Source: UBA7488 sp964414185 | GTDB lineage: Bacteria > Pseudomonadota > Alphaproteobacteria > CAAHEQ01 > UBA3637 | Length of the DNA: 64,000 nt | Direction of reading: 5' to 3' | NCBI GenBank assembly: GCA_964414185.1 | Contig: CAYPVK010000008.1 | Coordinates: 1-64,000, forward strand | Shown here: piece by piece, positions 26,904 through 36,207 of the stretch | Layout: each line of letters begins with the position of its first letter | How positions within the stretch are numbered: the stretch's first letter is position 1 | Made by a program: the position numbers and the translations under genes | The notes under the pieces: generated by a model | What the model saw: the letters and a program-made list of their open reading frames with translations, nothing else | Database searches by the model: none | Told to the model about the DNA's origin: nothing

Positions 26904-27512
26904 TTATCGTGAATAGAATTCGACGACCAAATTCGGTTCCATTTGTGTTGCATACGGAATGTCAGCCAATTTCGGTATGCGGATAAATGTACCTTTAAAA
27001 GCTTTGGCATCCACTTCCATATAATCGGGCACTTCACGGGCGGAAGCGGCCGCTTCAATCACAAAAGCCATTTCTTTGGCTTTATCGCGTACGGAAATTT
27101 CATCGCCGGCTTTAACCAAATAAGACGGAATATTAACTTTTTTACCGTTAACCAACACATGGCCGTGGTTCACAAATTGACGAGCGGCAAATACTGTCGG
27201 AACAAATTTCATGCGGTATACAACGCTGTCCAAACGGCATTCCAAAATACCGACCAAGTTTTCGGATGTATCGCCTTTGCGACGGATGGCTTCGGCATAA
27301 TATTTGCGCAATTGCTTTTCAGACACATTCCCGTAAACGCCTTTTAATTTTTGCTTGGCGGATAATTGGACACCGTAATCTGTCGGTTTTTTGCGGTTGG
27401 CACCGTGTTGGCCCGGGCCGTAATTTCTTTTGTCGACGGGGCTTTTGCCATCCCATAATTTAACGCCCAAACGTCTTTCGATTTTGTGTTTTGAATTTAA
27501 TCTTTTTGACAT
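26904..27512 (-). CDS. rpsD: 30S ribosomal protein S4
   Basis: 202 aa from the ATG at 27512 (AAAGG at 6 bp); the frame is open upstream but MSKRLNSKHKIERRLG is the standard start. The S4 RNA-binding domain is visible in CRLDSVVYRMKFVPTVFAARQFVNHGHVLVNGKKVNIPSY. S4 nucleates 30S assembly and in many bacteria represses its own synthesis through its leader. The gene stands alone with promoter, long leader and terminator, which suits autoregulation. Confidence 0.96.
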   Translation of the reverse strand: MSKRLNSKHKIERRLGVKLWDGKSPVDKRNYGPGQHGANRKKPTDYGVQLSAKQKLKGVYGNVSEKQLRKYYAEAIRRKGDTSENLVGILECRLDSVVYRMKFVPTVFAARQFVNHGHVLVNGKKVNIPSYLVKAGDEISVRDKAKEMAFVIEAAASAREVPDYMEVDAKAFKGTFIRIPKLADIPYATQMEPNLVVEFYSR

Positions 27513-27712
27513 ATTTTGCCTTTCATTATCTTTGGCCTGCCTATCCAAAACAAAGATAAACAAACCATTTGTTGCCCCGATAGTCTTTTGCCCCGCAAAA
27601 CTTTTTAAAATAACGGCATAAAAACCCGCCTTAAAAAAACAATTTCACCGGCAAAGCGTGGCTTTCGGCTCATTCCGAATGCCCACATTCTCGAAGATGT
27701 GCGAGCTTTATA
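27513..27712 (-). promoter_or_regulatory. rpsD promoter and ~190-nt structured leader
   Basis: Promoter on the minus strand: TTGACA (27730-27735), 17-bp spacer, TATAAA (27707-27712). The leader starts with two hairpins: CACATTCTCGAAGATGTG (27684-27701) and GGCTCATTCCGAATGCC (27667-27683). A leader of about 190 nt before a lone rpsD gene suggests autoregulation by S4, but no match to a known S4 leader class was made. Confidence 0.6.
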
Positions 27713-27837
27713 CACATTTTATTTAAAATTGTCAAGCAGATTCTTTTAAAATCCGTTAAAACGCAAGAATTTGCCGTTCCTTCGCCGTTTTCGAAACATA
27801 AACGGTTTTCAAAAGCATTTGCCCGGCAACACTCAGT

Positions 27838-28071
27838 TTATTTCGGGAAAAACATAACTTCAAAGTTATACGTAACAAAAATCACAAACAAAATAACGAC
27901 ATACAACATTGAAATTGTTGCAATGGCAATTCCTTTGTATGTTTTTTGGCTGCGTTCCAATTTTTTTTGCGGGAACAAATAAAGCGAAATGGAACGTTTG
28001 GGTTGTTCGCCCGCTTCGGATTGAACGGCAGTTGCTATACCTTTTTTAGACGTTTTTTTATTGGCTGACAT
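27838..28071 (-). CDS. Small single-pass membrane protein
   Basis: 77 aa. A hydrophilic Lys/Ser-rich N-terminal half is followed by one membrane helix (about 46-70) and a short tail. GGAG precedes the ATG. SecE was considered but the sequence lacks the SecE signature. It follows the dciA-like gene by about 60 bp. Function unknown. Confidence 0.6.
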   Translation of the reverse strand: MSANKKTSKKGIATAVQSEAGEQPKRSISLYLFPQKKLERSQKTYKGIAIATISMLYVVILFVIFVTYNFEVMFFPK

Positions 28072-28130
28072 TTTCTTCTCCCGAATTTAAATCATCACTA
28101 ACATAGTTATGCACCAGATTTGGCGCCGTG

Positions 28131-28682
28131 TCAATACTTTTTCGATAACAGAGCCTGACCGATTTTAAAAGCCCTTTCACGCAACTCTTCATCTTCAATA
28201 ATACCGACTTTTTCTTCTAAAATTTCAAGCTCTTCTTTTGGAATCGGCTTCGGGCGGGGTTTAATGGGATCGGATTTTAATTTTAAAGCCCCTTGAATAA
28301 TTTTGATACGGCTGACTGCAGGATAGCCGAAAAAAGCGTTAATACGCTGAATGACACGGTCTTTTTGATGTTCAAACAACATTGCGAACGCGCCGCCCGC
28401 CGATTTGACAACCAGCGTGCCACGGGTACGGTTATCCTTTTCAAAACTCAATTTTTGCGGTGCAATGCCGCGGGCCAAATCGGCCCCGACAATATCTTCC
28501 CAATATTCCAAAATATCGCTGCCCGCAAATCCGCGTGCTCCCAATGCTTTTTTGGTAATCGCCCTGATTTCGGGAGTCAAAGTGGCAAGCCCCGAAAATT
28601 TGCGGCGTTTAAATTCAACTGCTTGTTTTTGAACCGTTTTATCCGTTTCAAATGTCATTTTGTCTTCTTTGTCATTGGCCAT
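28131..28682 (-). CDS. DciA-like protein (DUF721)
   Basis: 183 aa from the ATG at 28682. The central DUF721 domain has YWEDIVGADLARGIAPQKLSF followed by TLVVKSAGGAFAMLFEHQKDRVIQRINAFFGY. DciA proteins load the replicative helicase DnaB in bacteria lacking DnaC. A Lys/Pro-rich linker and acidic helix complete the protein. Expected to act in replication initiation. Confidence 0.8.
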   Translation of the reverse strand: MANDKEDKMTFETDKTVQKQAVEFKRRKFSGLATLTPEIRAITKKALGARGFAGSDILEYWEDIVGADLARGIAPQKLSFEKDNRTRGTLVVKSAGGAFAMLFEHQKDRVIQRINAFFGYPAVSRIKIIQGALKLKSDPIKPRPKPIPKEELEILEEKVGIIEDEELRERAFKIGQALLSKKY

Positions 28683-28788
28683 TTTCCACCCGTAAAGCAA
28701 AAAGTTGCAACCGTTTTTTAACACATGGATTTATCATCAGCAATTATACAACAATACAAGTTTTTTTCAAAATCCAAAAAACGGATTT

Positions 28789-29904
28789 TTACATTTTGCG
28801 ATCGTGCGCATATTTTTCCATAAAATCATCATGGAATTTTTGATAGCGGTTTTCTTCAATCGCCGAACGGATTTGTTTCATTAAATTTTGATAAAAATGA
28901 ATGTTGTGCTGCGTCAACAACATTGCGCCCAAAATTTCACCTGCTCTGAATAAATGATGCAAATACCCGCGCGTATAATGTTGACAAGCGGGACACGAAC
29001 ACCCGGCATCCAACGGTGATAAATCATCCATATGACAGGCATTGCGCATATTCAAAACCCCCGCACTTGTAAAGGCTTGCGCGGTACGTCCCGAACGTGA
29101 CGGCATCACGCAATCAAACATATCCACGCCGCGCAACACGGAACCAACAATATCGCTGGGGCGCCCGACACCCATTAAATAGCGCGGTTTGTCCGCGGGC
29201 AAATTGCAAGCCGTATAATCCAAAACTTCAAACATCATCTTTTGCCCTTCCCCCACGGCCAATCCGCCGATGGCATATCCGTCAAAACCGATGTCTGTCA
29301 AAGCCTTAATCGATTGCATACGCAAATCTTCATGCATGCCGCCTTGGACAATGCCGAACAATCCGTATCCGTCACGATCAATAAAAGCATCTTTGGACCG
29401 CCGTGCCCAACGCATCGACATTTCCATTGATTTTTGAACGACTTTTTTTTCGGACGGGTATTTGACGCATTCATCAAACGCCATCGTAATGTCCGAATCC
29501 AACAAGTGTTGGATTTCCATCGACCGTTCGGGCGTCAATTTATATTTTGCGCCGTCAATGTGGGATTGAAACGTCACACCTTCTTCGGTAATTTTGCGAA
29601 GGCCCGCCAAGCTCATAACTTGGAACCCGCCCGAATCCGTTAAAATCGGCCCTTGCCAATTCATGAACTTATGCAATCCGCCGAATTTTGCCACGCGTTC
29701 GGCAGTCGGGCGCAACATTAAATGATACGTATTGCCCAAAATAATTTCGGCGCCGGTGGATTTAACCATATCCACCGTCATTGCTTTAACGGTGCCTGCG
29801 GTCCCCACGGGCATAAATGCCGGCGTTTGCACCGTGCCGTGCGCAGTTTGAAGTTCACCGCGACGAGCTTTATTTTCGAATGCTTTCAAATTAAATTTTA
29901 ACAT
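28789..29904 (-). CDS. tgt: Queuine tRNA-ribosyltransferase
   Basis: 371 aa from the ATG at 29904 (an ATG five codons earlier is also possible). It exchanges guanine 34 of GUN-anticodon tRNAs for preQ1 or queuine. Motifs: ILTDSGGFQVMSL, the GGLAVGE turn, the nucleophile region GVDMFDCVMPSRSGR, and the zinc site CSCPACQHYTRGYLHHL. Divergent from lepB. queH at 38862 serves the last step of the same queuosine pathway. Confidence 0.95.
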   Translation of the reverse strand: MLKFNLKAFENKARRGELQTAHGTVQTPAFMPVGTAGTVKAMTVDMVKSTGAEIILGNTYHLMLRPTAERVAKFGGLHKFMNWQGPILTDSGGFQVMSLAGLRKITEEGVTFQSHIDGAKYKLTPERSMEIQHLLDSDITMAFDECVKYPSEKKVVQKSMEMSMRWARRSKDAFIDRDGYGLFGIVQGGMHEDLRMQSIKALTDIGFDGYAIGGLAVGEGQKMMFEVLDYTACNLPADKPRYLMGVGRPSDIVGSVLRGVDMFDCVMPSRSGRTAQAFTSAGVLNMRNACHMDDLSPLDAGCSCPACQHYTRGYLHHLFRAGEILGAMLLTQHNIHFYQNLMKQIRSAIEENRYQKFHDDFMEKYAHDRKM

Positions 29905-29983
29905 GGACAATTCTTTCATTATATGCTATATAAACCAAAATCAAATTTGTTCATGACATATCACACAAAAGGCAAAAATTCAA

Positions 29984-30712
29984 ATGAAAAATAAACAAAA
30001 AAATTCCACTTGGGCCAATATCGTCGGCATTTTTTGGGCGGTTGTCATCGCACTTATTATCCGTTCGGTTGCCTTTGAACCCTATAATATTCCGTCCAGT
30101 TCAATGGTGCCGAGCTTGCTTATCGGCGATTATTTGTTTATTTCGAAATACAGCTACGGCCTATCCAAACATTCTTTCCCGTTTTCATTGCCGATAATTC
30201 CGAAGGGGCGCATTTTTTACACGCCTCCCGAACGCGGAGACATTGTCGTATTTAAAGTGCCCAAAGACAACAAAACCGATTACATTAAGCGGGTTATCGG
30301 ATTGCCGGGCGATAAAATCCAAATAATTGGCGGACGGCTTTATATTAATGACACACTTGTGGAACGCGAACTTATCGGACGGGAATATTGGCATACAGAA
30401 GCCGGAGACAATTATTACACTAAGTATATGGAAACCTTGCCAAACGGCGTAAAACATCTCATCTATGAAATAAATGACAACGGGCATGCGGACAATACCG
30501 AACCGGTTATTGTACCTGACGGACACTTTTTTATGATGGGCGACAACCGGGACAATTCGGAAGACAGCCGTTTTTGGGGAACCGTTCCGGCTGAAAATTT
30601 GGAAGGGCGGGCCGAAGTAATTTTTTATTCGAACAACGGGGCAGGATGGTTTTACGAATTTTGGAAGTGGAAAGATTCGTTAAGGTTTGACCGTTTTTTT
30701 ATGGGGATTTAA
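29984..30712 (+). CDS. lepB: Signal peptidase I
   Basis: 242 aa. N-terminal membrane helix (about 10-28), box B IPSSSMVPSL with nucleophile Ser40, box D DYIKRVIGLPGD with general-base Lys102, and box E GDNRDNSEDSR. It cleaves signal peptides of exported proteins at the periplasmic face. First gene of the conserved lepB-rnc-era-recO run; its stop lies one base before the rnc ATG. Confidence 0.95.
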   Translation: MKNKQKNSTWANIVGIFWAVVIALIIRSVAFEPYNIPSSSMVPSLLIGDYLFISKYSYGLSKHSFPFSLPIIPKGRIFYTPPERGDIVVFKVPKDNKTDYIKRVIGLPGDKIQIIGGRLYINDTLVERELIGREYWHTEAGDNYYTKYMETLPNGVKHLIYEINDNGHADNTEPVIVPDGHFFMMGDNRDNSEDSRFWGTVPAENLEGRAEVIFYSNNGAGWFYEFWKWKDSLRFDRFFMGI

Positions 30713-30713
30713 T

Positions 30714-31343
30714 ATGGATATTCAAAGTTTATTCAAAGACAAAACATGTTTGACAACCGCGTTGACTTTATCTCATCACGGCAAATCGGCACCCTATGAA
30801 CGGTTGGAATTTTTGGGCGACCGCGTATTGGGATTGGTCATTGCCGAACTTTTATATCGGAAATTTCCCAAAGAAAAAGAAGGCGCATTGGCCCGCCGCC
30901 ATACATCCTTGGTACGGGAAGAAACATTGGCCGAAATTGCCATTGATATGGGCATACCGTCTTTGATAAAAACGAAAGAAGACGAACTGCGCCTGAACCC
31001 GTCTATTTTAAGTGATGTATGCGAAGCGGTGTTGGGTGCTTTGTACTTGGACAGAGGTTTAGCAAAAGTCAAAGAATTCATGTTGCCGTTTTGGTTGCCC
31101 TATGTCGAAGCCGACAAAGAAGCACCCAAAGATGCCAAATCGGCTTTGCAAGAATGGGCGCAAAAGCACGCATTTGATTTGCCCGTTTATTCCGTTTTGA
31201 AACGCTCCGGCACCGACCACGAACCTTATTTTTTCATGCAAGTGGAAATTATGGGGGCCGGATTGGCGCACGGCGAAGGCAAATCCAAAAAAATCGCCGA
31301 ACAAAATGCGGCGGATAATTTGCTGAAACAAATCAACAAATAA
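30714..31343 (+). CDS. rnc: Ribonuclease III
   Basis: 209 aa from the ATG at 30714, with GGGGAT just upstream inside lepB. The signature ERLEFLGDRVLGL (29-41), the second acidic motif DVCEAVLGALYLD, and a C-terminal double-stranded-RNA-binding domain ending EQNAADNLLKQ are all present. It processes rRNA precursors and structured mRNAs. Translation probably coupled to lepB. Confidence 0.95.
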   Translation: MDIQSLFKDKTCLTTALTLSHHGKSAPYERLEFLGDRVLGLVIAELLYRKFPKEKEGALARRHTSLVREETLAEIAIDMGIPSLIKTKEDELRLNPSILSDVCEAVLGALYLDRGLAKVKEFMLPFWLPYVEADKEAPKDAKSALQEWAQKHAFDLPVYSVLKRSGTDHEPYFFMQVEIMGAGLAHGEGKSKKIAEQNAADNLLKQINK

Positions 31344-31372
31344 ACCGTTTCACTTTTTTATAAGGATTGTTT

Positions 31373-32275
31373 ATGAACACATCAAACACGCAACATTTCG
31401 GATTCGTAGCCGTTTTGGGGGCTCCGAACGCCGGCAAATCCACATTGGTCAACCGTTTGGTCGGTGCCAAAGTATCCATCGTATCGCCCAAAGTGCAAAC
31501 AACTCGTTCACGCATCCGCGGTATTATGGTCGATGGTGATACACAAATCATTTTGGTCGATACGCCGGGCATTTTTAAACCGTCCCGCCGTTTGGACAGA
31601 GCGATGGTCGCATCGGCTTGGACGGAATCCGAAGAATCGGATTTAAGGCTTTTATTGGTCGATGCGCAAAAAGGCATTGATAAAAACACTCAAAACATTA
31701 TCGACAATTTGAAAAAAAACCGTCAAAAAACCGTTTTGGTCATTAACAAAATCGATTTAATCGCCAAAGAAAAATTGTTACCGCTTATCAGCGCGTTGAA
31801 TAAACCCGATTTATTTACCGATATTTTTTTGATTTCGGCATCGACGGGCGAAAACGTCGAAGATTTAAAACAGTTTTTGGTTTCAAAAATGCCGGTCGGT
31901 TTATGGATGTTTCCGGGCGATCAGCTGTCCGATTTACCGAACAGACTTTTTGCCGCCGAAGTCACGCGCGAAAAATTATTCATGGCTTTGCAACAAGAAT
32001 TGCCCTACTCCCTTGCCGTTGAAACGACTCAATTCAAAGAGCAAAAAAACGGCATCCGCATCGAACAAACCATTTATGTCGAACGGACGGGACAAAAATC
32101 AATTGTCTTGGGCAAAAACGGATCCATGATAAAAAAAATCGGCGAACAATCGCGCAAAGATTTAGCACGCCTGTTTGATACGCCCGTTCATTTATTCTTA
32201 TTTGTTAAAGTAAAGGAAAATTGGGTGGAAGATCCGAGCCAATATTCAAACTGGGGATTGGATTACAACGCATAA
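31373..32275 (+). CDS. era: GTPase Era
   Basis: 300 aa from the ATG at 31373 (a TTG two codons earlier is less likely). G1 GAPNAGKS (16-23), G3 DTPG (63-66), G4 NKID (125-128), then a KH RNA-binding domain with IYVERTGQKSIVLGKNGSMIKKIG. Era binds the 3' end of 16S rRNA in 30S maturation. Third gene of the lepB operon. Confidence 0.96.
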   Translation: MNTSNTQHFGFVAVLGAPNAGKSTLVNRLVGAKVSIVSPKVQTTRSRIRGIMVDGDTQIILVDTPGIFKPSRRLDRAMVASAWTESEESDLRLLLVDAQKGIDKNTQNIIDNLKKNRQKTVLVINKIDLIAKEKLLPLISALNKPDLFTDIFLISASTGENVEDLKQFLVSKMPVGLWMFPGDQLSDLPNRLFAAEVTREKLFMALQQELPYSLAVETTQFKEQKNGIRIEQTIYVERTGQKSIVLGKNGSMIKKIGEQSRKDLARLFDTPVHLFLFVKVKENWVEDPSQYSNWGLDYNA

Positions 32276-32323
32276 CGCGTTCTTGTTTGCAAGATAACCC
32301 GCCCGTTTTTTAAAGATACGAAA

Positions 32324-33010
32324 ATGCCCGATTTTAAAACGCAAAATGCCCTTGTCCTGTCTGCCCGCCGTTTAGGCGAACGTTCATTCGTCATCAGTTT
32401 GTTTACACGAGATAACGGGCGGCATTTGGGTGTGTTGCAAAAAAAAGAACCGCCGCAAATCGGTTCATTTGTCGAAGGCCGCTGGCAAGCGCGGTTATCC
32501 GACCAATTGGGAACTTATTATTTGGAACCGTCCATCAGTTTTTCGGCACGTTTTTTAGATGATAAAATGCGCTTGGCCACACTGACAACGCTATGCGCTT
32601 TGCTGGACAGCGTTTTGCCCGAACGCCAATCTTACACGAATTTTTATGTCGCTACATTGAAATTTTTACACGATTTGGATGAAAACGATTTTTTGAAAAA
32701 ATACGTTTTATGGGAAAAAGATTTATTGCAAACAATCGGATTCGGATTGGATTGTTCCAAATGCGCGGGCGGTGGCGATGCAAATGATTTAGCTTATATT
32801 TCACCTAAAACAGGTCGTGCGGTCAGTCGGCAAATGGGGCATCCTTATCATGATAAACTGTTGGAATTGCCTACCTTTATGTGGAAAGAATCGGATGCTT
32901 TACCTGACGACATTCGTAAAGGGTTAAATTTAACGGGCTATTTTTTAAGCACGTATTCACCCGTTAAATCATTGCCCAAAATCCGCGAACAACTTTATTC
33001 GATAAAATAA
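32324..33010 (+). CDS. recO: DNA repair protein RecO
   Basis: 228 aa. N-terminal OB-fold (NALVLSARRLGERSFVISLFTRDNGRHLGV) followed by the helical domain with WEKDLLQTIGFGLDCSKC. RecO loads RecA on SSB-coated DNA together with RecR in the RecF pathway. Only one CxxC pair of the usual zinc-like site is visible. Last gene of the lepB-rnc-era run. Confidence 0.92.
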   Translation: MPDFKTQNALVLSARRLGERSFVISLFTRDNGRHLGVLQKKEPPQIGSFVEGRWQARLSDQLGTYYLEPSISFSARFLDDKMRLATLTTLCALLDSVLPERQSYTNFYVATLKFLHDLDENDFLKKYVLWEKDLLQTIGFGLDCSKCAGGGDANDLAYISPKTGRAVSRQMGHPYHDKLLELPTFMWKESDALPDDIRKGLNLTGYFLSTYSPVKSLPKIREQLYSIK

Positions 33011-33015
33011 AAACA

Positions 33016-33366
33016 TTATAAATTAAAAGTATTTTTTTGCGCATAAAAATAATACGCCGCTTTCATCAACTGTAAGATAATCATCAAAACACCGATAACG
33101 ACAAATGCCCAACGGTAATCCACATCAATGAATAAAAAAACGGAAATAACTAACGGCGCAATCACGAACAATTCGGCCAAAACTTTGCTGAAAAACAAAC
33201 GAACTGTTTCTTTTTCAATCGGTATCAGATGTAAACGGTATTTCAGCGCGTAAAAAGAAATTAACAGGCATACAACCATGATTGAAGCGATAAACAACCA
33301 TGAAGCCGGAAAAAAAGAAGCCCCCAACAAAAATACCGTCGCGCCCAAACCGATAAATTTATTCAT
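33016..33366 (-). CDS. Small membrane protein, four helices
   Basis: 116 aa with about four hydrophobic helices (5-21, 24-44, 65-83, 86-106) and a charged loop between the second and third. No family recognised. It lies tail-to-tail with recO (5 bp apart) and downstream of the ankyrin-like gene. Function unknown. Confidence 0.6.
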   Translation of the reverse strand: MNKFIGLGATVFLLGASFFPASWLFIASIMVVCLLISFYALKYRLHLIPIEKETVRLFFSKVLAELFVIAPLVISVFLFIDVDYRWAFVVIGVLMIILQLMKAAYYFYAQKNTFNL

Positions 33367-33440
33367 ATTTTTTTAAACCTTTTTATCAAACGTTGCAAAT
33401 TTACGGTACCGCTATTTTTTCGAAAAGAACAAACCGCAAA

Positions 33441-34220
33441 CTAACGTTCTTTACGCAAATTTTTCAATTTAAAAAAACGGGATTTTCTTGCTTCGGGCGC
33501 TCTTTGCACAATCACCTTTTTTGTTTCCGTTTGCATATCGGTATCGGCCATATAATCGGGATGTTGTTGTATATAAAGGCATTCAAGGTGTTTTGCAATA
33601 TCGTCTTTGGCACATTGTTTTGCCGCCGCGATATCTTGCAACGTTATTTGGACATTGTTGCGCAAAACCCAATCAACCGTTTGCATATCCGACCATTGTA
33701 TGGTTTTTTTCAAAAGGTTATTCGGAATATCGGCTCCTTCTTGTTTTAAAATTTCCGCCGCTTCCACTGCACCCCATACACACGCATATATCAAAGGTGT
33801 TTCATTGTTAATATCCAACGTGGTGTTCAAAAAATTTTTTACTTTTGACCGATACGCCATATTTAAATTGTCAAACACGGCGATATCTTTATCGGACAAA
33901 GCATGATTTTTATTTTTAACAAACGCGACAATATCTTCAAAACCTTGAGCGGTTATAAATTTTTCCTGTCCTTTTTCATCGAACAATAAAGCATCTATTT
34001 TTTCAATTTGTTCATCGCTGATATTTTCACCGTATTTTTCATCAATCTCTTCCAACCGATTGATTAAACGTTCACGAAAAGGTGCTTGGATTTTATCCAA
34101 AACATTATAAACGGCCACAGCGGTTTTAGAAGAATCCTCTTGCAAGATTGCTTCGAATATTTCGTTATCGTCTTCGGGAAACGAAAATGAATGCTCCGCC
34201 GAATGAAAATCATTTTCCAT
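33441..34220 (-). CDS. Ankyrin-repeat-like protein
   Basis: 259 aa. An acidic, helical N-terminal half precedes one clear ankyrin unit (NNETPLIYACVWGAVEAAEILKQ, about 138-160) with weaker helical repeats after it. The C-terminus is very basic. No signal peptide, so cytoplasmic or secreted by a specialised route. AAGGAGGGG precedes the ATG. Last gene of the glycan cluster transcript by spacing (11 bp after the GT-C gene). Role unknown. Confidence 0.6.
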   Translation of the reverse strand: MENDFHSAEHSFSFPEDDNEIFEAILQEDSSKTAVAVYNVLDKIQAPFRERLINRLEEIDEKYGENISDEQIEKIDALLFDEKGQEKFITAQGFEDIVAFVKNKNHALSDKDIAVFDNLNMAYRSKVKNFLNTTLDINNETPLIYACVWGAVEAAEILKQEGADIPNNLLKKTIQWSDMQTVDWVLRNNVQITLQDIAAAKQCAKDDIAKHLECLYIQQHPDYMADTDMQTETKKVIVQRAPEARKSRFFKLKNLRKER

Positions 34221-34231
34221 GAACCCCTCCT

Positions 34232-36124
34232 TTATTTAACACGGTAAATTTTTTCGCCCGTACGTTTATTATGATATTCCAATTCCAACCAATCGGGTAC
34301 TTTTTTATTGTCCCATAACGTAACATAAAAAGTATCATCAACCCCCTTTTTAAGCTTTTTTGTTTCTTCATCATACATGATATACGATGAACAAATCGGA
34401 TTTTTGATATATATTTGCGTCAAGTTACGTTCCTTGATAATTCGTTTGGCTTTTTCGAAATTCCCCCGATCAAACATAATATGAAACAAAGCCATATAAC
34501 CGTCCACATTTGTATGATAAGGCCCTGTCAACAACGGTTTTTCGGCTTCCCATAACATTTTGGGAGAATCGAAAATATCCACAAATACGCCGCCGTTTTT
34601 GTTATCTTTTTTAATAACGTCAATCACATCATCGGAAATGGCACAGGTAAAAAACCACGGATCGCCTTCTTTATGCGATTTCGGCGGCACATTTTCATTC
34701 TTTTTGGCCTCTTGTTCTTCAATCAAACGGTTCTTTAACCATTTCGGCATATCCGCATTCGGATTTTGTTTAAATTCTTCGCGATAAACGTTCATACCGA
34801 TGTTTTGGAAACGGTCGACAATCATCCCACCCCGTACGTTCCCACCGATAAACAGCCCGTATAACAATAAAAACAAGAACGTTTTGGCGCATGATTTTTC
34901 GCGAGGGAAAAACACCATATTAAAACACAAAGATGCCACCAAAATCACAAAAACATTTACACTGATACCCACGCGGACATGGAAAATATAAATCGACAAG
35001 TAAAACAACAATCCGACCGAACTGAGCAACAACATCGGTGCATTTTTATGCAATCTTGCTTTCAAAGAAACAATCAAAGCTATCATGCCGACAATGAAAA
35101 TAATCAACCCTTCGGAAAAAACGGAACTGCCTTTATATAAAGGTTCCATTTCGGACACTTTCTTCGTCCACACATTGTAAACAATCGGGTCGGCCATCGG
35201 CACCAATAAAATATCGCCGAAAACATTCAACAAAACAACACCGTAAATACTGCCGACTAACACACCATATATCAACCGGCGCAACAATGTGCTTTTAAAC
35301 GCATGAAAAATGCCAATTAACATCAACAACGTCGCCGTGTTAAAAGCGCCCAACAAAACATGGAATAACGATACGCGATAAAAATCAAGCGTCCAAAATC
35401 CCGCTATCGGGTGGTCAAAACTCATGGCCGCCAATAAAAATAATGTATAACTTGCCGAATATATGGCTGCCGGTTTCAACGAACGATTGTAAAACAGCCA
35501 ATAAAAGACAAAAGGAAGCAACACGATATAGCTGTTGATAAAAAATTCGGCCGTAATCCAAGTCCCCAAAGCCGTCAAAGCGCCGGCCGCAATCATCAAA
35601 TTACGCTTATGTTGTTTTAAAAAAGACCTTGCGACACAAGCGACAACCCACATCAAAATCGTAAAATGAAAAACATGGTGGTCATAATAACCGACCGTGC
35701 TTTGCCCCCATACGTATCCGATACCCCAAAAGAACAACCAAAACGAAATAAACATCATTTTAGGGGTCAAATACCCGCGCAATGCATATAAAAATCCCGC
35801 TACACCCAATAACAGTGTCAACAACGGCACATAATAAGACATAATTTCCAAAGATTGTTTAATCCCGTAATTCGGAATAAACGGCCATGCAAACGCATAA
35901 CCGATAATATCCAACGGGCGCGTCCAATGCATTTCATGCCCGTACGGGAAATTTTGCCCCATCATTAATTGTTCTTTCCACGGGAAACCTTGCGCCACCC
36001 ATTCCTGAATACGCGAAAAACGGGTCCAAACATCCGTATTCCATCCCAACAAATAAAACGGGACATAGAAAAACACCGTCATAATCAGGCAGGTCCAAAA
36101 AACTTTGCGATAGGTAAAAAACAT
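34232..36124 (-). CDS. GT-C type integral membrane glycosyltransferase (STT3-like)
   Basis: 630 aa with about 12 membrane helices in the first 440 residues and a soluble C-terminal domain. Early Asp31 in the first large loop, HWTRPLD (66-72), and GYYDHH (145-150) in the next external loop match the acidic-motif layout of GT-C enzymes of the STT3/PglB/AglB kind, which transfer sugars from polyprenyl phosphate carriers. The acceptor cannot be told. It sits beside GtrA- and GtrB-like genes that would supply such donors. Confidence 0.6.
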   Translation of the reverse strand: MFFTYRKVFWTCLIMTVFFYVPFYLLGWNTDVWTRFSRIQEWVAQGFPWKEQLMMGQNFPYGHEMHWTRPLDIIGYAFAWPFIPNYGIKQSLEIMSYYVPLLTLLLGVAGFLYALRGYLTPKMMFISFWLFFWGIGYVWGQSTVGYYDHHVFHFTILMWVVACVARSFLKQHKRNLMIAAGALTALGTWITAEFFINSYIVLLPFVFYWLFYNRSLKPAAIYSASYTLFLLAAMSFDHPIAGFWTLDFYRVSLFHVLLGAFNTATLLMLIGIFHAFKSTLLRRLIYGVLVGSIYGVVLLNVFGDILLVPMADPIVYNVWTKKVSEMEPLYKGSSVFSEGLIIFIVGMIALIVSLKARLHKNAPMLLLSSVGLLFYLSIYIFHVRVGISVNVFVILVASLCFNMVFFPREKSCAKTFLFLLLYGLFIGGNVRGGMIVDRFQNIGMNVYREEFKQNPNADMPKWLKNRLIEEQEAKKNENVPPKSHKEGDPWFFTCAISDDVIDVIKKDNKNGGVFVDIFDSPKMLWEAEKPLLTGPYHTNVDGYMALFHIMFDRGNFEKAKRIIKERNLTQIYIKNPICSSYIMYDEETKKLKKGVDDTFYVTLWDNKKVPDWLELEYHNKRTGEKIYRVK

Positions 36125-36207
36125 GCTTCACTCTCTTTACTTTAAATAACATAATGCGCTTTTTTAACAAGCTTAGCTTATCAAAGGCAAACAAATATAA
36201 AGGGGTT

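Noticed and set aside
27838..28071. SecE
   Set aside because: Length and single helix are compatible, but the SecE motif region and the nusG neighbour are missing.
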